Assembly: GCA_966252075.1 (NCBI GenBank) | Contig: CBINNP010000166.1 | Span: 1 to 8,009 of the forward strand | Direction: 5' to 3' | DNA from: Solimonas sp966252075 | GTDB taxonomy: Bacteria; Pseudomonadota; Gammaproteobacteria; Nevskiales; Nevskiaceae | DNA: 8,009 nt | Shown: piece by piece, positions 1 through 6,580 of the stretch | Numbering within the stretch: the stretch's first letter is position 1 | Layout: the number at the start of each line of letters is the position of its first letter | Notes under the pieces: model-generated | The model's database searches: none | Seen by the model: only the letters and a program-made list of their open reading frames with translations | What the model was told of the DNA's origin: nothing | Position numbers and translations under genes: made by a program

Positions 1-613
1 GAATCGCCTCGGCACTGACCGTCGCCGACACCGTCGGCAGAGCGGCGAAGACGTTGTCGGCACCGCACAGTTCCAGCGCCGCGTGAATCGGGCTATCGCG
101 ATTAATCGTGTACACCGGCCCGCTATCGATCTGGTAGAACACGCGCAGCCGCGGCCGGTCACGATACTGCGCACGCAGCGCCGCCAGCCGCTGTCGATAG
201 GCCTGTGCCGCCGCTTGCGCCTCCTCGGCATGGCCGAGCCGACGGCCAAGGCGCTCCAGCGCGTCGGCAATGCCATCCAGGTCGCGGATCCTGAACGACT
301 CGCTGCGCAGACCCAGCGCCTTGAGGCGTGCCAGCTGCGCGACCGGCGTACCGCCATCCCAGATCAGCACCAGACTCGGCTGCAGGGCCAGCAGCGCTTC
401 CAGATTGATAGCCAGTGCACTGCCGACCTTGGGCAGACGCGCGGCCTGCGGCGGCGCGTCGGTGTACTCGCCCACGCCCACCAACTGGTCGCAGGCATTG
501 ACCGCGCAGACCAGCTCCGCCAGATGCGGCGCCAGCGTCACCACCCGCTCGGCCGCCGCCGGGCCGACGGCAAGCAGCAGCACTGCCGCCAGCCACGCAC
601 TCAGGGCCCGCAT
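1..613 (-). CDS. BtuF-like periplasmic cobalamin/iron-chelate binding protein, C-terminus cut by window edge
   Basis: This looks like the substrate-binding component of an ABC importer, of the class III type that includes BtuF and FhuD-like proteins. It starts at ATG 613-611 and stays open for 204 codons to the window edge, so no stop is seen. Residues 1-21 form a signal peptide ending in GPAAA, followed by a mature start (ERVVTLAPHLAELV) typical of the family. A GVGEYTDAPPQAARLPKVGS stretch and a later LIWDGGTP segment match BtuF family signatures; E. coli BtuF has an equivalent W-x-GG motif. The family is usually about 270-300 residues, so roughly 70-90 residues are probably missing. The start codon overlaps the ampE stop by one base, implying translational coupling. 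Cobalamin is the likeliest ligand, but a haem or siderophore ligand cannot be excluded. No permease or ATPase gene is visible. Confidence 0.85.
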   Translation of the reverse strand, partial: MRALSAWLAAVLLLAVGPAAAERVVTLAPHLAELVCAVNACDQLVGVGEYTDAPPQAARLPKVGSALAINLEALLALQPSLVLIWDGGTPVAQLARLKALGLRSESFRIRDLDGIADALERLGRRLGHAEEAQAAAQAYRQRLAALRAQYRDRPRLRVFYQIDSGPVYTINRDSPIHAALELCGADNVFAALPTVSATVSAEAI

Positions 614-1479
614 CAGAGAATGCTGCCGGTCGCGAAGAATGCGAAGAACGCCAGCAGGATCAGCAGTGCACGCCATTGCATGCGCAGCACCTCGCGCAGC
701 GCGGTGCTGAGGTTGACCGGCTCGGTCGCACCATCGGCGTTTTCCGAGCGCAGCGAAGCCACCGAAATCTCCGCCAGCAGGGCCCAGGTGTGCGAGCGCC
801 AGTTGCCCAGGACACGCTCGCGAAGCATCGAGCGCCACGCCGCCATGGCGTCGTCGAGGCTGCCGGCCAGGCCGAACAGCAAGGTCGTTACGCGCACCGG
901 AGCCCAGGCCAGCAGGCCATGGATCCAGTCGGCGGTGCGATACGCCGCACTATCCGGCGCCGTCTCGCTGAGGAAACGCGGCAGACGGCTGGCGACGCGA
1001 TACGCCACCGCCCCGACCGGCCCGAAGAGGAAAAACCACAGCAGCACGCCAAACAGCTTTTCGTGCGACTGGATGAATAGCGTGCCCATCAGCGAGCGAT
1101 GGCTTTCGTCGGGCTGCGGGCCGCGCTGCAAGGCACGGGCAATGCGCTGCACCCGGGCAGTGTCGCCGGCATCGCGGGCGGCGAGCAGGTCGTGGACATC
1201 CTCGGCCAGATCGCGCGGCCCCAGGCACAGCAGCAGCACGCCGGCGCCGACGGCCAGTTGCACCAGCGGATTGAGCAGATCCGCGTACAGGGCATGAACC
1301 CCGGCGACCGGCAGCGCGACCACGGCGATCGGCAGCAGCGGCGAATTCCACAGCCACGCCGGCAGCAGGCGGTGCAGGCCGCGCATGAGCCCCAGGAACA
1401 GGACCGGCCGGCCCCAACCGGGCACGCGCCCGAGCACGCGTTCCAGCAACAGGGCCAGCAATATGCCGATCAGCGTCAT
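613..1479 (-). CDS. ampE: AmpE-like regulatory membrane protein
   Basis: AmpE is an inner-membrane protein encoded downstream of AmpD and linked to beta-lactamase regulation; its exact biochemical role is poorly defined, and the fold resembles CobD/CbiB-type proteins. The predicted product is 288 residues, close to the 284 of E. coli AmpE, and begins MTLIGILLALLLER, much like the E. coli start. Hydrophobic segments fall at about residues 1-14, 44-66, 73-87, 141-160, 187-208 and 268-284. A polar central stretch (about 88-135) carries the RDLAEDVHDLLAARDAGD segment, and a DWIHGLLAWAPVRVTTLLFG region matches the conserved DWVPVRL part of AmpE. The start overlaps the ampD stop in an ATGA, and the stop overlaps the next start in TGATG, so all three genes are probably translated from one message. 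The ampD neighbour strongly supports the call. Confidence 0.93.
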   Translation of the reverse strand: MTLIGILLALLLERVLGRVPGWGRPVLFLGLMRGLHRLLPAWLWNSPLLPIAVVALPVAGVHALYADLLNPLVQLAVGAGVLLLCLGPRDLAEDVHDLLAARDAGDTARVQRIARALQRGPQPDESHRSLMGTLFIQSHEKLFGVLLWFFLFGPVGAVAYRVASRLPRFLSETAPDSAAYRTADWIHGLLAWAPVRVTTLLFGLAGSLDDAMAAWRSMLRERVLGNWRSHTWALLAEISVASLRSENADGATEPVNLSTALREVLRMQWRALLILLAFFAFFATGSIL

Positions 1480-2081
1480 GCAAGGGTCTCCGGCGCCAGG
1501 GCGGCACGATAACGGACCCAGTCGAAACGGGGCCCGGGGTCAGTCTTGCGGCCCGGCGCAATGTCCGAGTGGCCGGTGATGCGCGCCAGGTTGAGGCGCG
1601 GATAATGCGCGAGCAAGGCGCGCGTCACTGCCACCAGCCGACGGTACTGGCGCTCGGTGAAGGGCTGCTGATCGCTGCCTTCCAGCTCGACGCCGATCGA
1701 GAAATCGTTGCAGCGCTCGCGCCCCTGGAAGTTCGAAGCCCCGGCATGCCAGGCGCGCGCGTGGAATGGCACGTATTGGGTCAGCCGGCCGTCGCGGGCG
1801 ATCAGCAGATGCGCGGAAACGCGCAAGGCGGCGATGCCGGCGAAATACGGGTGCGCGTCGGCCGCCAGCGTATTGGTGAACAGCTGGTCGATGTACGGGC
1901 CGCCGAAGCGGCCTGGCGGCAGCGAGATGTTGTGGATCACCAGCAGACTGATGTCGTCCGGGTCCGGACGCGCGTCGTGGTTGGGCGAGACGCAGACACG
2001 CGCGCCCGCCAGCCAGCCGCGCGTGATGCGCGTCACCGCCCGGCGGGAACCTTTGCGCCGCCGCTGCGTCTGTTCAATCAT
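1476..2081 (-). CDS. ampD: AmpD, 1,6-anhydro-N-acetylmuramyl-L-alanine amidase
   Basis: AmpD is a cytoplasmic zinc amidase that cuts the stem peptide from 1,6-anhydro-muropeptides during peptidoglycan recycling. Its loss raises the muropeptide signal that induces AmpC in species carrying AmpR. The protein is nearly collinear with E. coli AmpD. Numbering from ATG 2081, the zinc ligands are H50 (in VIHNISLPPG), H171 (TGHSDIAPG) and D181 (RKTDPGP); E132 (in VELEG) and K179 match the catalytic E116 and K162. The start is uncertain. ATGs at 2096 and 2081 give an arginine-rich extension (QRRRKGSRR) that E. coli AmpD lacks, whereas GTG 2036 would give an N-terminus of usual length, with AAAGG 13 nt upstream. 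I chose 2081 because GGGA lies about 9 nt before it. The gene ends in a 4-nt overlap with ampE. Confidence 0.95.
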   Translation of the reverse strand: MIEQTQRRRKGSRRAVTRITRGWLAGARVCVSPNHDARPDPDDISLLVIHNISLPPGRFGGPYIDQLFTNTLAADAHPYFAGIAALRVSAHLLIARDGRLTQYVPFHARAWHAGASNFQGRERCNDFSIGVELEGSDQQPFTERQYRRLVAVTRALLAHYPRLNLARITGHSDIAPGRKTDPGPRFDWVRYRAALAPETLA

Positions 2082-2104
2082 TCCGACCGATCCCATTCAT
2101 TCTT

Positions 2105-2112
2105 CTTATACG
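2105..2112. promoter_or_regulatory. Opposed -10-like elements between ampD and the M16 peptidase gene
   Basis: The only AT-rich patch in the short divergent gap reads CTTATACG. On the minus strand it gives TATAAG (2110-2105), five of six matches to the sigma70 -10 consensus, placing a start near 2098 for the ampD operon. On the plus strand it gives TATACG (2107-2112), four of six, placing a start near 2119, only about 3 nt before ATG 2122. I find no good -35 hexamer at 16-18 nt on either strand, so activity and direction are inferred. Confidence 0.35.
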
Positions 2113-2121
2113 GTGCTTTCG

Positions 2122-4899
2122 ATGAGACCACTGGTTCTGGCTGCCTGCCTGGCAGCCTTGGCGCCCGCGTTCGCGGCCCTGGCCGCGCCCGAGACCCGGG
2201 CCGACGCGAACCGCTTCGCCGATGTCCGCATTCCGTACCAGAAGCATATTCTGCCGAACGGACTGACCTTGATCATCCATGAGGATCACAAGGCACCAGT
2301 CGTCGCCGTCAACGTCTGGTACCACGTCGGCAGCAAGGACGAGCGACCGGGCCGCACCGGCTTCGCGCATTTGTTCGAGCACCTGATGTTCAACGGCTCC
2401 GAGCACTTCAACGACGAATTCTTTCGCGCGCTGGAGCCCGCCGGCGCGACCAAGATGAACGGCACCACCTGGTACGACCGCACCAACTACTTCCAGAACG
2501 TGCCGGTTTCGGCCCTGGACCGCACGCTGTGGCTGGAATCCGACCGCATGGGCCATCTGCTCGGCGCCATCGACCAGCCGCGCCTCGACGAGCAGCGCGA
2601 GGTGGTGCTCAACGAGAAGCGCCAGGGCGAAAACGAGCCCTACGGCAAGGTGGACGAACTCATCGCCCAGGCGACCTACCCGGCCGGCCATCCGTACTCA
2701 TGGACGACGATCGGCTCGGAGGCGGATCTCAACGCCGCCTCGCTCGACGACGTCAAAGCCTGGTTCCGCGAGCACTACGGCGCCGCCAATGCAACGCTGG
2801 TGATCGCCGGTGATGTCGATCCGGCCGAGATTCTCAAGAAGGTCCAGCACTACTTCGGCGACATCCCCGCCGGCCCGCCGCTCAAGCATCCGGGCGCCTG
2901 GACCGCCAAGATGAGCGGCGAAAAGCGCACGACCATGCAGGACCGCGTGCCGCAGACGCGCCTCTACCGCGTCTGGAACATCCCCGGTTTCTGCGATCCG
3001 CAGGCCAACCTGCTCAGCGTCGCCGCCTCGGTGCTCGGCGACGGCAAGAACAGCCGGCTCTACAAGCGCCTGGTCTACGGCGAGCAGATCGCCACCGGCA
3101 TCAGCGTCGGCATCGGCCCGTTCGAGATCGGCTCGCAGTTCACTATCGACGCGATGGTCAGGCCGGGCAGCGATCCGCGCGCCGTCGAACGGGCGATCGA
3201 CGAGGAGCTGCAGCGCTTCCTGCGCGAAGGCCCGAGCGCCGACGAGCTGGCGCGCGTCAAGACCGCGGTATTCGCCTCGGCGATCCGCGGCGTCGAACGC
3301 ATCGACGGCTTCGGCGGCAAGTCCGCGCAACTCGCCCAGTACCAGGTCTACTGCGGCACGCCGGACCGTTACACCGAAGAGCTGGCGGAGATCCGCGCTG
3401 CCAGTGCCGCACAGGTCCGCGACACCGCGCGCGCCTGGCTCTCGGACGGCGTCTTCAAGCTACAGGTTGACCCCTTCCCGGAATACCAGGCCGCCAGGAC
3501 GGGCGCCGATCGCAGCAAGCTGCCGGCGCTGGCCGAGCCGCCGGCGCTGAAGCTGCCGCCGCTGCAGCGCGCCGAGCTGTCCAACGGTCTGAAGATCGTG
3601 CTGGCCGAGCGTCACGACGCGCCGGTGGTGCAGTTCAGCCTGCAGACCAGCGCCGGTTACGCCGCCGACGCCGGCGGCAAGCCCGGCACCGCCAAGCTTG
3701 CGCTCGACATGCTCGACGAAGGCGCCGGCAAGTACGATTCACTGCAACTGGCCGCCGCTGCCGACGCGCTGGGCGCGCTGATCAGCAGCGGCTCCAGCCT
3801 CGACACCTCGCTGGTGCGCCTCAATGCGCTGAAGGCGCAGCTGGCGCCGAGCCTGTCGCTGTATGCCGACGTGGTACTGCGGCCGACGTTCCCGGCCCAG
3901 GAGCTGGAACGCCTGAAGAAGCTGCAGCTGGCCAGCATCCAGCAGGAAAAGGCCCAGGCGATCGGCCTGGCGCGGCGGCTCTACACACGGCTGCTGTACG
4001 GCGCGGGCCACGCTTACGCCAACCCGGCGTCCGGCACCGGCACCGAGACCAGCGTCGCCAGCATCGGCGTCGACGATGTGCGCGGCTTCTACCAGCGCTG
4101 GCTGCGCCCCGACACCAGCACGCTGCTAATCGTCGGCGACACCACCCTGGCCGAGATCAAGCCGCTGCTGGAGCGCGAATTCGGCGGCTGGAAGGCACCG
4201 GCCGCAGCGCCCCCGCAGAAGAACCTGGCGACCGTCGCCGCACCGGCGCAGCCGCGCCTGGTGATGATCAACAAGAGCGGCGCCGAGCAGACCCTGCTGA
4301 TGGCGGCCTCGCTGGCACCGCCGAAAGTCGATCCGGACGACCTGGCGATGCAGCTGGCGACGACCGCGCTCGGCGGCAACTTCGTCTCCCGCCTCAACAT
4401 GAACCTGCGCGAGGACAAGCACTGGAGCTACGGCGCCTTCGCGTCGATCGGCGGCGCCCGCGCGCAGCGGCCGTTCCTGGCCTACGCGCCGGTGCAGACC
4501 GACAAGACCGTCGAGGCGATCAAGGAACTGCAGTCCGAGCTGACGGCCGCGGTCGGCAAGCGCCAGTTCAATGCGGCCGAGATCGACTTCGCGCGCGACA
4601 GCCTGGTGCTGGCACTGCCGGGCGACAACGAGACCGCTGCCGAAGTCGCCGGCTCGTACTCGATGCTGCTCAGCTACGACCTGCCGGATTCGTACTGGAA
4701 CGACTACGTCGGCAACATCGAGAAGCTGCAGCCGGATGCCGTCAACGCCGCCGCACAGCGGCTGATCGTGCCCGGCGCGCTGACCTGGATCGTCGTCGGC
4801 GATCTCGGCAAGATCGAGGCCGGCGTGCGCAAGCAAGCCGCCGCGCTCGGCGTGAAGGACGTGCAGGTGCTGGACGCCGACGGCCAGCGGCTGCGCTGA
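2122..4899 (+). CDS. Two-domain periplasmic M16 family zinc metallopeptidase (pitrilysin/insulinase clan)
   Basis: This encodes a 925-residue secreted peptidase of family M16. Residues 1-22 form a signal peptide (MRPLVLAACLAALAPAFAALAA), so the enzyme should act in the periplasm. The N-terminal half carries the inverted zinc motif HLFEH, with H83 and H87 as ligands and E86 as catalytic base; E165 in REVVLNEKR is the distal ligand. The second half starts near residue 484 (LSNGLKIVL). The positions matching H83, E86 and H87 are K525, L528 and D529, so this half cannot bind zinc. It keeps the substrate-binding R763...Y770 pair in NLREDKHWSYG. An active half joined to an inactive half is normal for the long M16 form. 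The frame stays open upstream to 1708, but that stretch lies opposite ampD and precedes the signal peptide, so ATG 2122 is chosen. No clear Shine-Dalgarno is seen. The natural substrate is unknown. Confidence 0.95.
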   Translation: MRPLVLAACLAALAPAFAALAAPETRADANRFADVRIPYQKHILPNGLTLIIHEDHKAPVVAVNVWYHVGSKDERPGRTGFAHLFEHLMFNGSEHFNDEFFRALEPAGATKMNGTTWYDRTNYFQNVPVSALDRTLWLESDRMGHLLGAIDQPRLDEQREVVLNEKRQGENEPYGKVDELIAQATYPAGHPYSWTTIGSEADLNAASLDDVKAWFREHYGAANATLVIAGDVDPAEILKKVQHYFGDIPAGPPLKHPGAWTAKMSGEKRTTMQDRVPQTRLYRVWNIPGFCDPQANLLSVAASVLGDGKNSRLYKRLVYGEQIATGISVGIGPFEIGSQFTIDAMVRPGSDPRAVERAIDEELQRFLREGPSADELARVKTAVFASAIRGVERIDGFGGKSAQLAQYQVYCGTPDRYTEELAEIRAASAAQVRDTARAWLSDGVFKLQVDPFPEYQAARTGADRSKLPALAEPPALKLPPLQRAELSNGLKIVLAERHDAPVVQFSLQTSAGYAADAGGKPGTAKLALDMLDEGAGKYDSLQLAAAADALGALISSGSSLDTSLVRLNALKAQLAPSLSLYADVVLRPTFPAQELERLKKLQLASIQQEKAQAIGLARRLYTRLLYGAGHAYANPASGTGTETSVASIGVDDVRGFYQRWLRPDTSTLLIVGDTTLAEIKPLLEREFGGWKAPAAAPPQKNLATVAAPAQPRLVMINKSGAEQTLLMAASLAPPKVDPDDLAMQLATTALGGNFVSRLNMNLREDKHWSYGAFASIGGARAQRPFLAYAPVQTDKTVEAIKELQSELTAAVGKRQFNAAEIDFARDSLVLALPGDNETAAEVAGSYSMLLSYDLPDSYWNDYVGNIEKLQPDAVNAAAQRLIVPGALTWIVVGDLGKIEAGVRKQAAALGVKDVQVLDADGQRLR

Positions 4900-4920
4900 G
4901 CGCAGGCTCGCCCACAACGC

Positions 4921-4948
4921 AAAACGCCGGCTTCGTGCCGGCGTTTTT
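4921..4948. terminator. Bidirectional intrinsic terminator
   Basis: An 11-bp perfect stem (AAAACGCCGGC at 4921-4931 paired with GCCGGCGTTTT at 4937-4947) encloses a TTCGT loop. The stem ends in T residues on the plus strand and, by symmetry, in T residues on the minus strand. It lies 21 bp after the M16 peptidase stop and 24 bp after the stop of the convergent small gene, so it can terminate both. Confidence 0.9.
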
Positions 4949-4972
4949 CATGGTGCCGTCTTGGGCCGAGGC

Positions 4973-5269
4973 TCACTCCATCTCGCCGAGCGGCCGCGTG
5001 AAGGTGTACTGCGCCGGCTCGACGACCAGCTTGCGCGCCGGCGCCTCCGGCGATTCCCACTGGATCAGCGACAGCGGCAGTTGCACGACGAACAAGCCAG
5101 TGCCCAGCACCGTCGCGACGAAGCTCAGCGGTCGCACGATGAGCAGATCGGCCGCCATCGCGATCGCCGACGGCGCGGTATCGACGGTCTCGTCGACAAC
5201 CTGCGCCGAGGCCGCGACGCTGAGGCTCAGCAGGACGGTGGCGGCAGCCAGACGGATCGCGTGCGACAT
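4973..5269 (-). CDS. Small exported or membrane protein of unknown function
   Basis: A 98-residue protein of unknown function. Residues 1-22 look like a signal peptide (MSHAIRLAAATVLLSLSVAASA). A second hydrophobic stretch follows at about 43-70, containing RPLSFVATVLGTGLFVVQLP, and the end is YTFTRPLGEME. I recall similar short uncharacterised gammaproteobacterial proteins with an RPLG...TVLGT.LFVVSLPFS core and a closing YTFxRPLG; that resemblance is from memory. The start is ATG 5269 rather than an upstream codon of the same long open frame, because it begins the signal peptide, is preceded by GGGGA, and lies just downstream of a near-consensus promoter. The gene is monocistronic and converges on the M16 peptidase gene, sharing its terminator. 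A small envelope or inner-membrane protein is plausible; no enzymatic motif is seen. Confidence 0.8.
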   Translation of the reverse strand: MSHAIRLAAATVLLSLSVAASAQVVDETVDTAPSAIAMAADLLIVRPLSFVATVLGTGLFVVQLPLSLIQWESPEAPARKLVVEPAQYTFTRPLGEME

Positions 5270-5309
5270 CGAAATTCCCCGGAGAAACCGCGCTTGGACG
5301 GCCGCGGGC

Positions 5310-5338
5310 AGCCTAGGCGGCAGCCGGAACCCTGTCAA
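5310..5338 (-). promoter_or_regulatory. Sigma70-type promoter for the small exported protein
   Basis: On the minus strand a perfect TTGACA -35 (5338-5333) is followed by an exact 17-nt spacer and TAGGCT as -10 (5315-5310). Transcription should begin near 5303, giving a leader of about 34 nt that includes GGGGA before ATG 5269. This is the clearest promoter in the window. Confidence 0.75.
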
Positions 5339-5374
5339 CGCAGGTGGCTGGCGCCAACCGGCACAGTCCCTGCC

Positions 5375-5380
5375 TACAAT
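5375..5380 (+). promoter_or_regulatory. Candidate -10 element for a leaderless DUF2007 gene
   Basis: TACAAT, five of six matches to the -10 consensus, ends 5 nt before the GTG start at 5386. A start site 6-7 nt downstream would fall on or beside that GTG, giving a leaderless or nearly leaderless message. No good -35 is seen 16-18 nt upstream, and no Shine-Dalgarno precedes the GTG. Confidence 0.4.
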
Positions 5381-5385
5381 GCGTC

Positions 5386-5694
5386 GTGCACACCATATAC
5401 ACCGCCGCCGATCCACTGGAAGCCGAGATCCTGCGCAGCTATCTCGCCGCACATGGCATCGCCGCACAGATCCTCGGCGCCGGCCTGTGGAGCGGCCGCG
5501 GCGAACTGCCGATCGACGGGCCGCGGCTGGCGGTCGAGGACGCCGGGCGCGTCGACCCGGCACGCGAGCTGTTGCGCCGCTACGAGCATCGCCGCCACGC
5601 CCATGCGAACTGGCGCTGCCGTTGCGGCGAGGAATCGCCGATCCACTTCGAGCTGTGCTGGTCCTGTGCCACAGAGCGGCCCTGCTCAGGCTGA
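5386..5694 (+). CDS. DUF2007-type protein with C-terminal zinc-ribbon-like cysteines
   Basis: A 102-residue protein. Its N-terminal part, about residues 1-68 (HTIYTAADPLEAEILRSYLA...HGIAAQI, then an AVEDAGRVDPARELL segment), matches the DUF2007 ('putative signal transducing protein') pattern: a small alpha/beta domain, function unproven. The tail carries C78, C80, C91 and C94 (CRCGEE...LCWSC), a likely zinc-binding ribbon, plus C100. The start is GTG 5386, since DUF2007 homology begins there; the upstream in-frame ATG at 5344 would add residues unlike the family. The GTG has no Shine-Dalgarno but follows a TACAAT box. The 3' end overlaps the convergent subunit IV-like gene by 9 bp. The protein is probably cytoplasmic; a regulatory or binding role is only suggested by the domain name. 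Confidence 0.85.
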   Translation: MHTIYTAADPLEAEILRSYLAAHGIAAQILGAGLWSGRGELPIDGPRLAVEDAGRVDPARELLRRYEHRRHAHANWRCRCGEESPIHFELCWSCATERPCSG

Positions 5695-5967
5695 AGCGCT
5701 CCAGAACATCGCCAGCAGCGCCACGAGCACCAGCGCGACCCAGGCCTCCAGCGCCAGCCGCAGCGGCAGCGGCGCGCTGCGCACTTCCATGAAGTCGAGG
5801 ATGACGAAGCGGACCTTGATCGCCGCCATCAGCAGGATCCCGGCGGTGGCGTGGCGCGGGGCAAGCGTGCTCGCTCCGCCGCCGAGCCACCACGAAACCG
5901 CTGTCGCCAGCATCAGCAGCAGCCAGATCGTCGTCGCCGAGAAGCCCCGCAGGCGCAGCACGGTCAC
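5686..5967 (-). CDS. NorF-like / cytochrome c oxidase subunit IV family small membrane protein
   Basis: A 93-residue membrane protein with three predicted helices at about 11-29, 40-59 and 71-90. The segment KVRFVILDFMEVR followed by P..LR and an EAWVALVLVALL helix is the pattern of the prokaryotic subunit IV (COX4_pro) family, which includes NorF. These proteins have no redox centre and act in assembly or stability of haem-copper oxidases or NO reductase. The start is GTG 5967, 6 nt after the norE-like stop, with AGG (part of that TAG stop) 5 nt before it; a second in-frame GTG lies at 5961. It is the last gene of a three-gene cluster. Its partner enzyme is not in the window. No terminator follows, and the end overlaps the opposing DUF2007 gene. 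Confidence 0.85.
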   Translation of the reverse strand: MTVLRLRGFSATTIWLLLMLATAVSWWLGGGASTLAPRHATAGILLMAAIKVRFVILDFMEVRSAPLPLRLALEAWVALVLVALLAMFWSASA

Positions 5968-5973
5968 TGCCGC

Positions 5974-6579
5974 CTACTTCATCAGGTACAGCAGCGGGAA
6001 CAGCACGATCCACAAGGCATCGACCATGTGCCAGTACGTCGCGCCGCATTCGATCAGGTTCACGTGCCGGGCGTTCAGGGGCCGCACGCGTACCCCGTGC
6101 CAGAGAAACACCAGCACGCCAAGGCCGATCAGCACGTGCACGAAGTGCAGGCCGGTCAGCACGAAGTAGTACATGTAGAAGTCGTTGCGGGTCAGCGTGA
6201 GGCCCGCGGCGACCTTCTCGGCGTACTCGGCCAGCTTGAGCACGGCGAAAGCCAGGCCACACAAGCCGGCGAGCGCGAACAGCAGCGGCAGATGCCGCGA
6301 CGCCCCGGCGCGGGCGCGCCGCACCGCCAGCACCACGAACCAGGAACTGCTGAGCAGCAGGAGCGTGTTGACGACGCCGTAGGCCTGATTGAGCGTCTGC
6401 TGGCCGGCGTGGAAGGTCGGCAGATCGTCGGCGCGGTAGTAGGCGAAGACGACGAAGAACAGCGCGAACATGAACATGTCGCCGAGGATGAACACCCAGA
6501 CGCCAGGCTCGCCGGGCAGATGCAGCGCCGCCCGCGGGGCCGCGGGCGGCGCCGCCACGACCGGCTCCGGCATCGACAT
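5974..6579 (-). CDS. NorE-like / cytochrome c oxidase subunit III family protein
   Basis: A 201-residue membrane protein of the CoxIII family. The opening HLPGEPGVWVFILGDMFMFALFF (about residues 20-42) is the NorE-type signature. Five helices are predicted at about 26-46, 66-86, 97-117, 134-160 and 179-199; this five-helix form lacks the first two helices of mitochondrial-type subunit III. Further family marks are LTGLHFVHVLIGL (H145, H148), E177 and YWHMVDALWIVLF (W183, H184, D187). Subunit III carries no haem or copper and supports assembly or turnover stability of the catalytic subunit. ATG 6579 lies one base after the upstream stop (TGAGATG); ATG 6573 and TTG 6594 are alternatives. Without norB/norC or coxA/coxB nearby, I cannot tell whether it serves NO reductase, a terminal oxidase, or something else. 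Confidence 0.9.
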   Translation of the reverse strand: MSMPEPVVAAPPAAPRAALHLPGEPGVWVFILGDMFMFALFFVVFAYYRADDLPTFHAGQQTLNQAYGVVNTLLLLSSSWFVVLAVRRARAGASRHLPLLFALAGLCGLAFAVLKLAEYAEKVAAGLTLTRNDFYMYYFVLTGLHFVHVLIGLGVLVFLWHGVRVRPLNARHVNLIECGATYWHMVDALWIVLFPLLYLMK

Positions 6580-6580
6580 C

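Noticed and set aside
83..1297. Long plus-strand open frame opposite ampE and the BtuF-like gene
   Set aside because: It has Arg/Ser/Gln-rich low-complexity composition and no motif, and lies antisense to two well-supported genes; typical GC-rich shadow frame.
1708..2121. Upstream extension of the M16 peptidase frame
   Set aside because: It lies antisense to ampD and would place about 138 residues before a clear signal peptide; ATG 2122 is the credible start.
2134..2148. Lipobox-like LAAC (C9) in the M16 peptidase signal region
   Set aside because: Cysteine at position 9 leaves too short a hydrophobic stretch for a lipoprotein signal; the hydrophobic region continues to residue 22 and suits an ordinary signal peptide.
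4126..4917. Long minus-strand frame opposite the M16 peptidase C-terminal half
   Set aside because: Gln/Arg/His-rich antisense translation with no recognisable domain; the plus-strand protein is strongly supported.
4935..6169. Two overlapping long plus-strand frames between the terminator and the norE-like gene
   Set aside because: Arg/Ser/His-rich compositions without motifs; they overlap the better-supported small genes on both strands.
5270..6262. Long minus-strand frame running into the 98-residue protein
   Set aside because: The frame crosses the opposing DUF2007 gene, the subunit IV gene and part of the norE-like gene, is Arg/Ala-rich, and passes through the promoter at 5310-5338. Only the last 98 codons look real.
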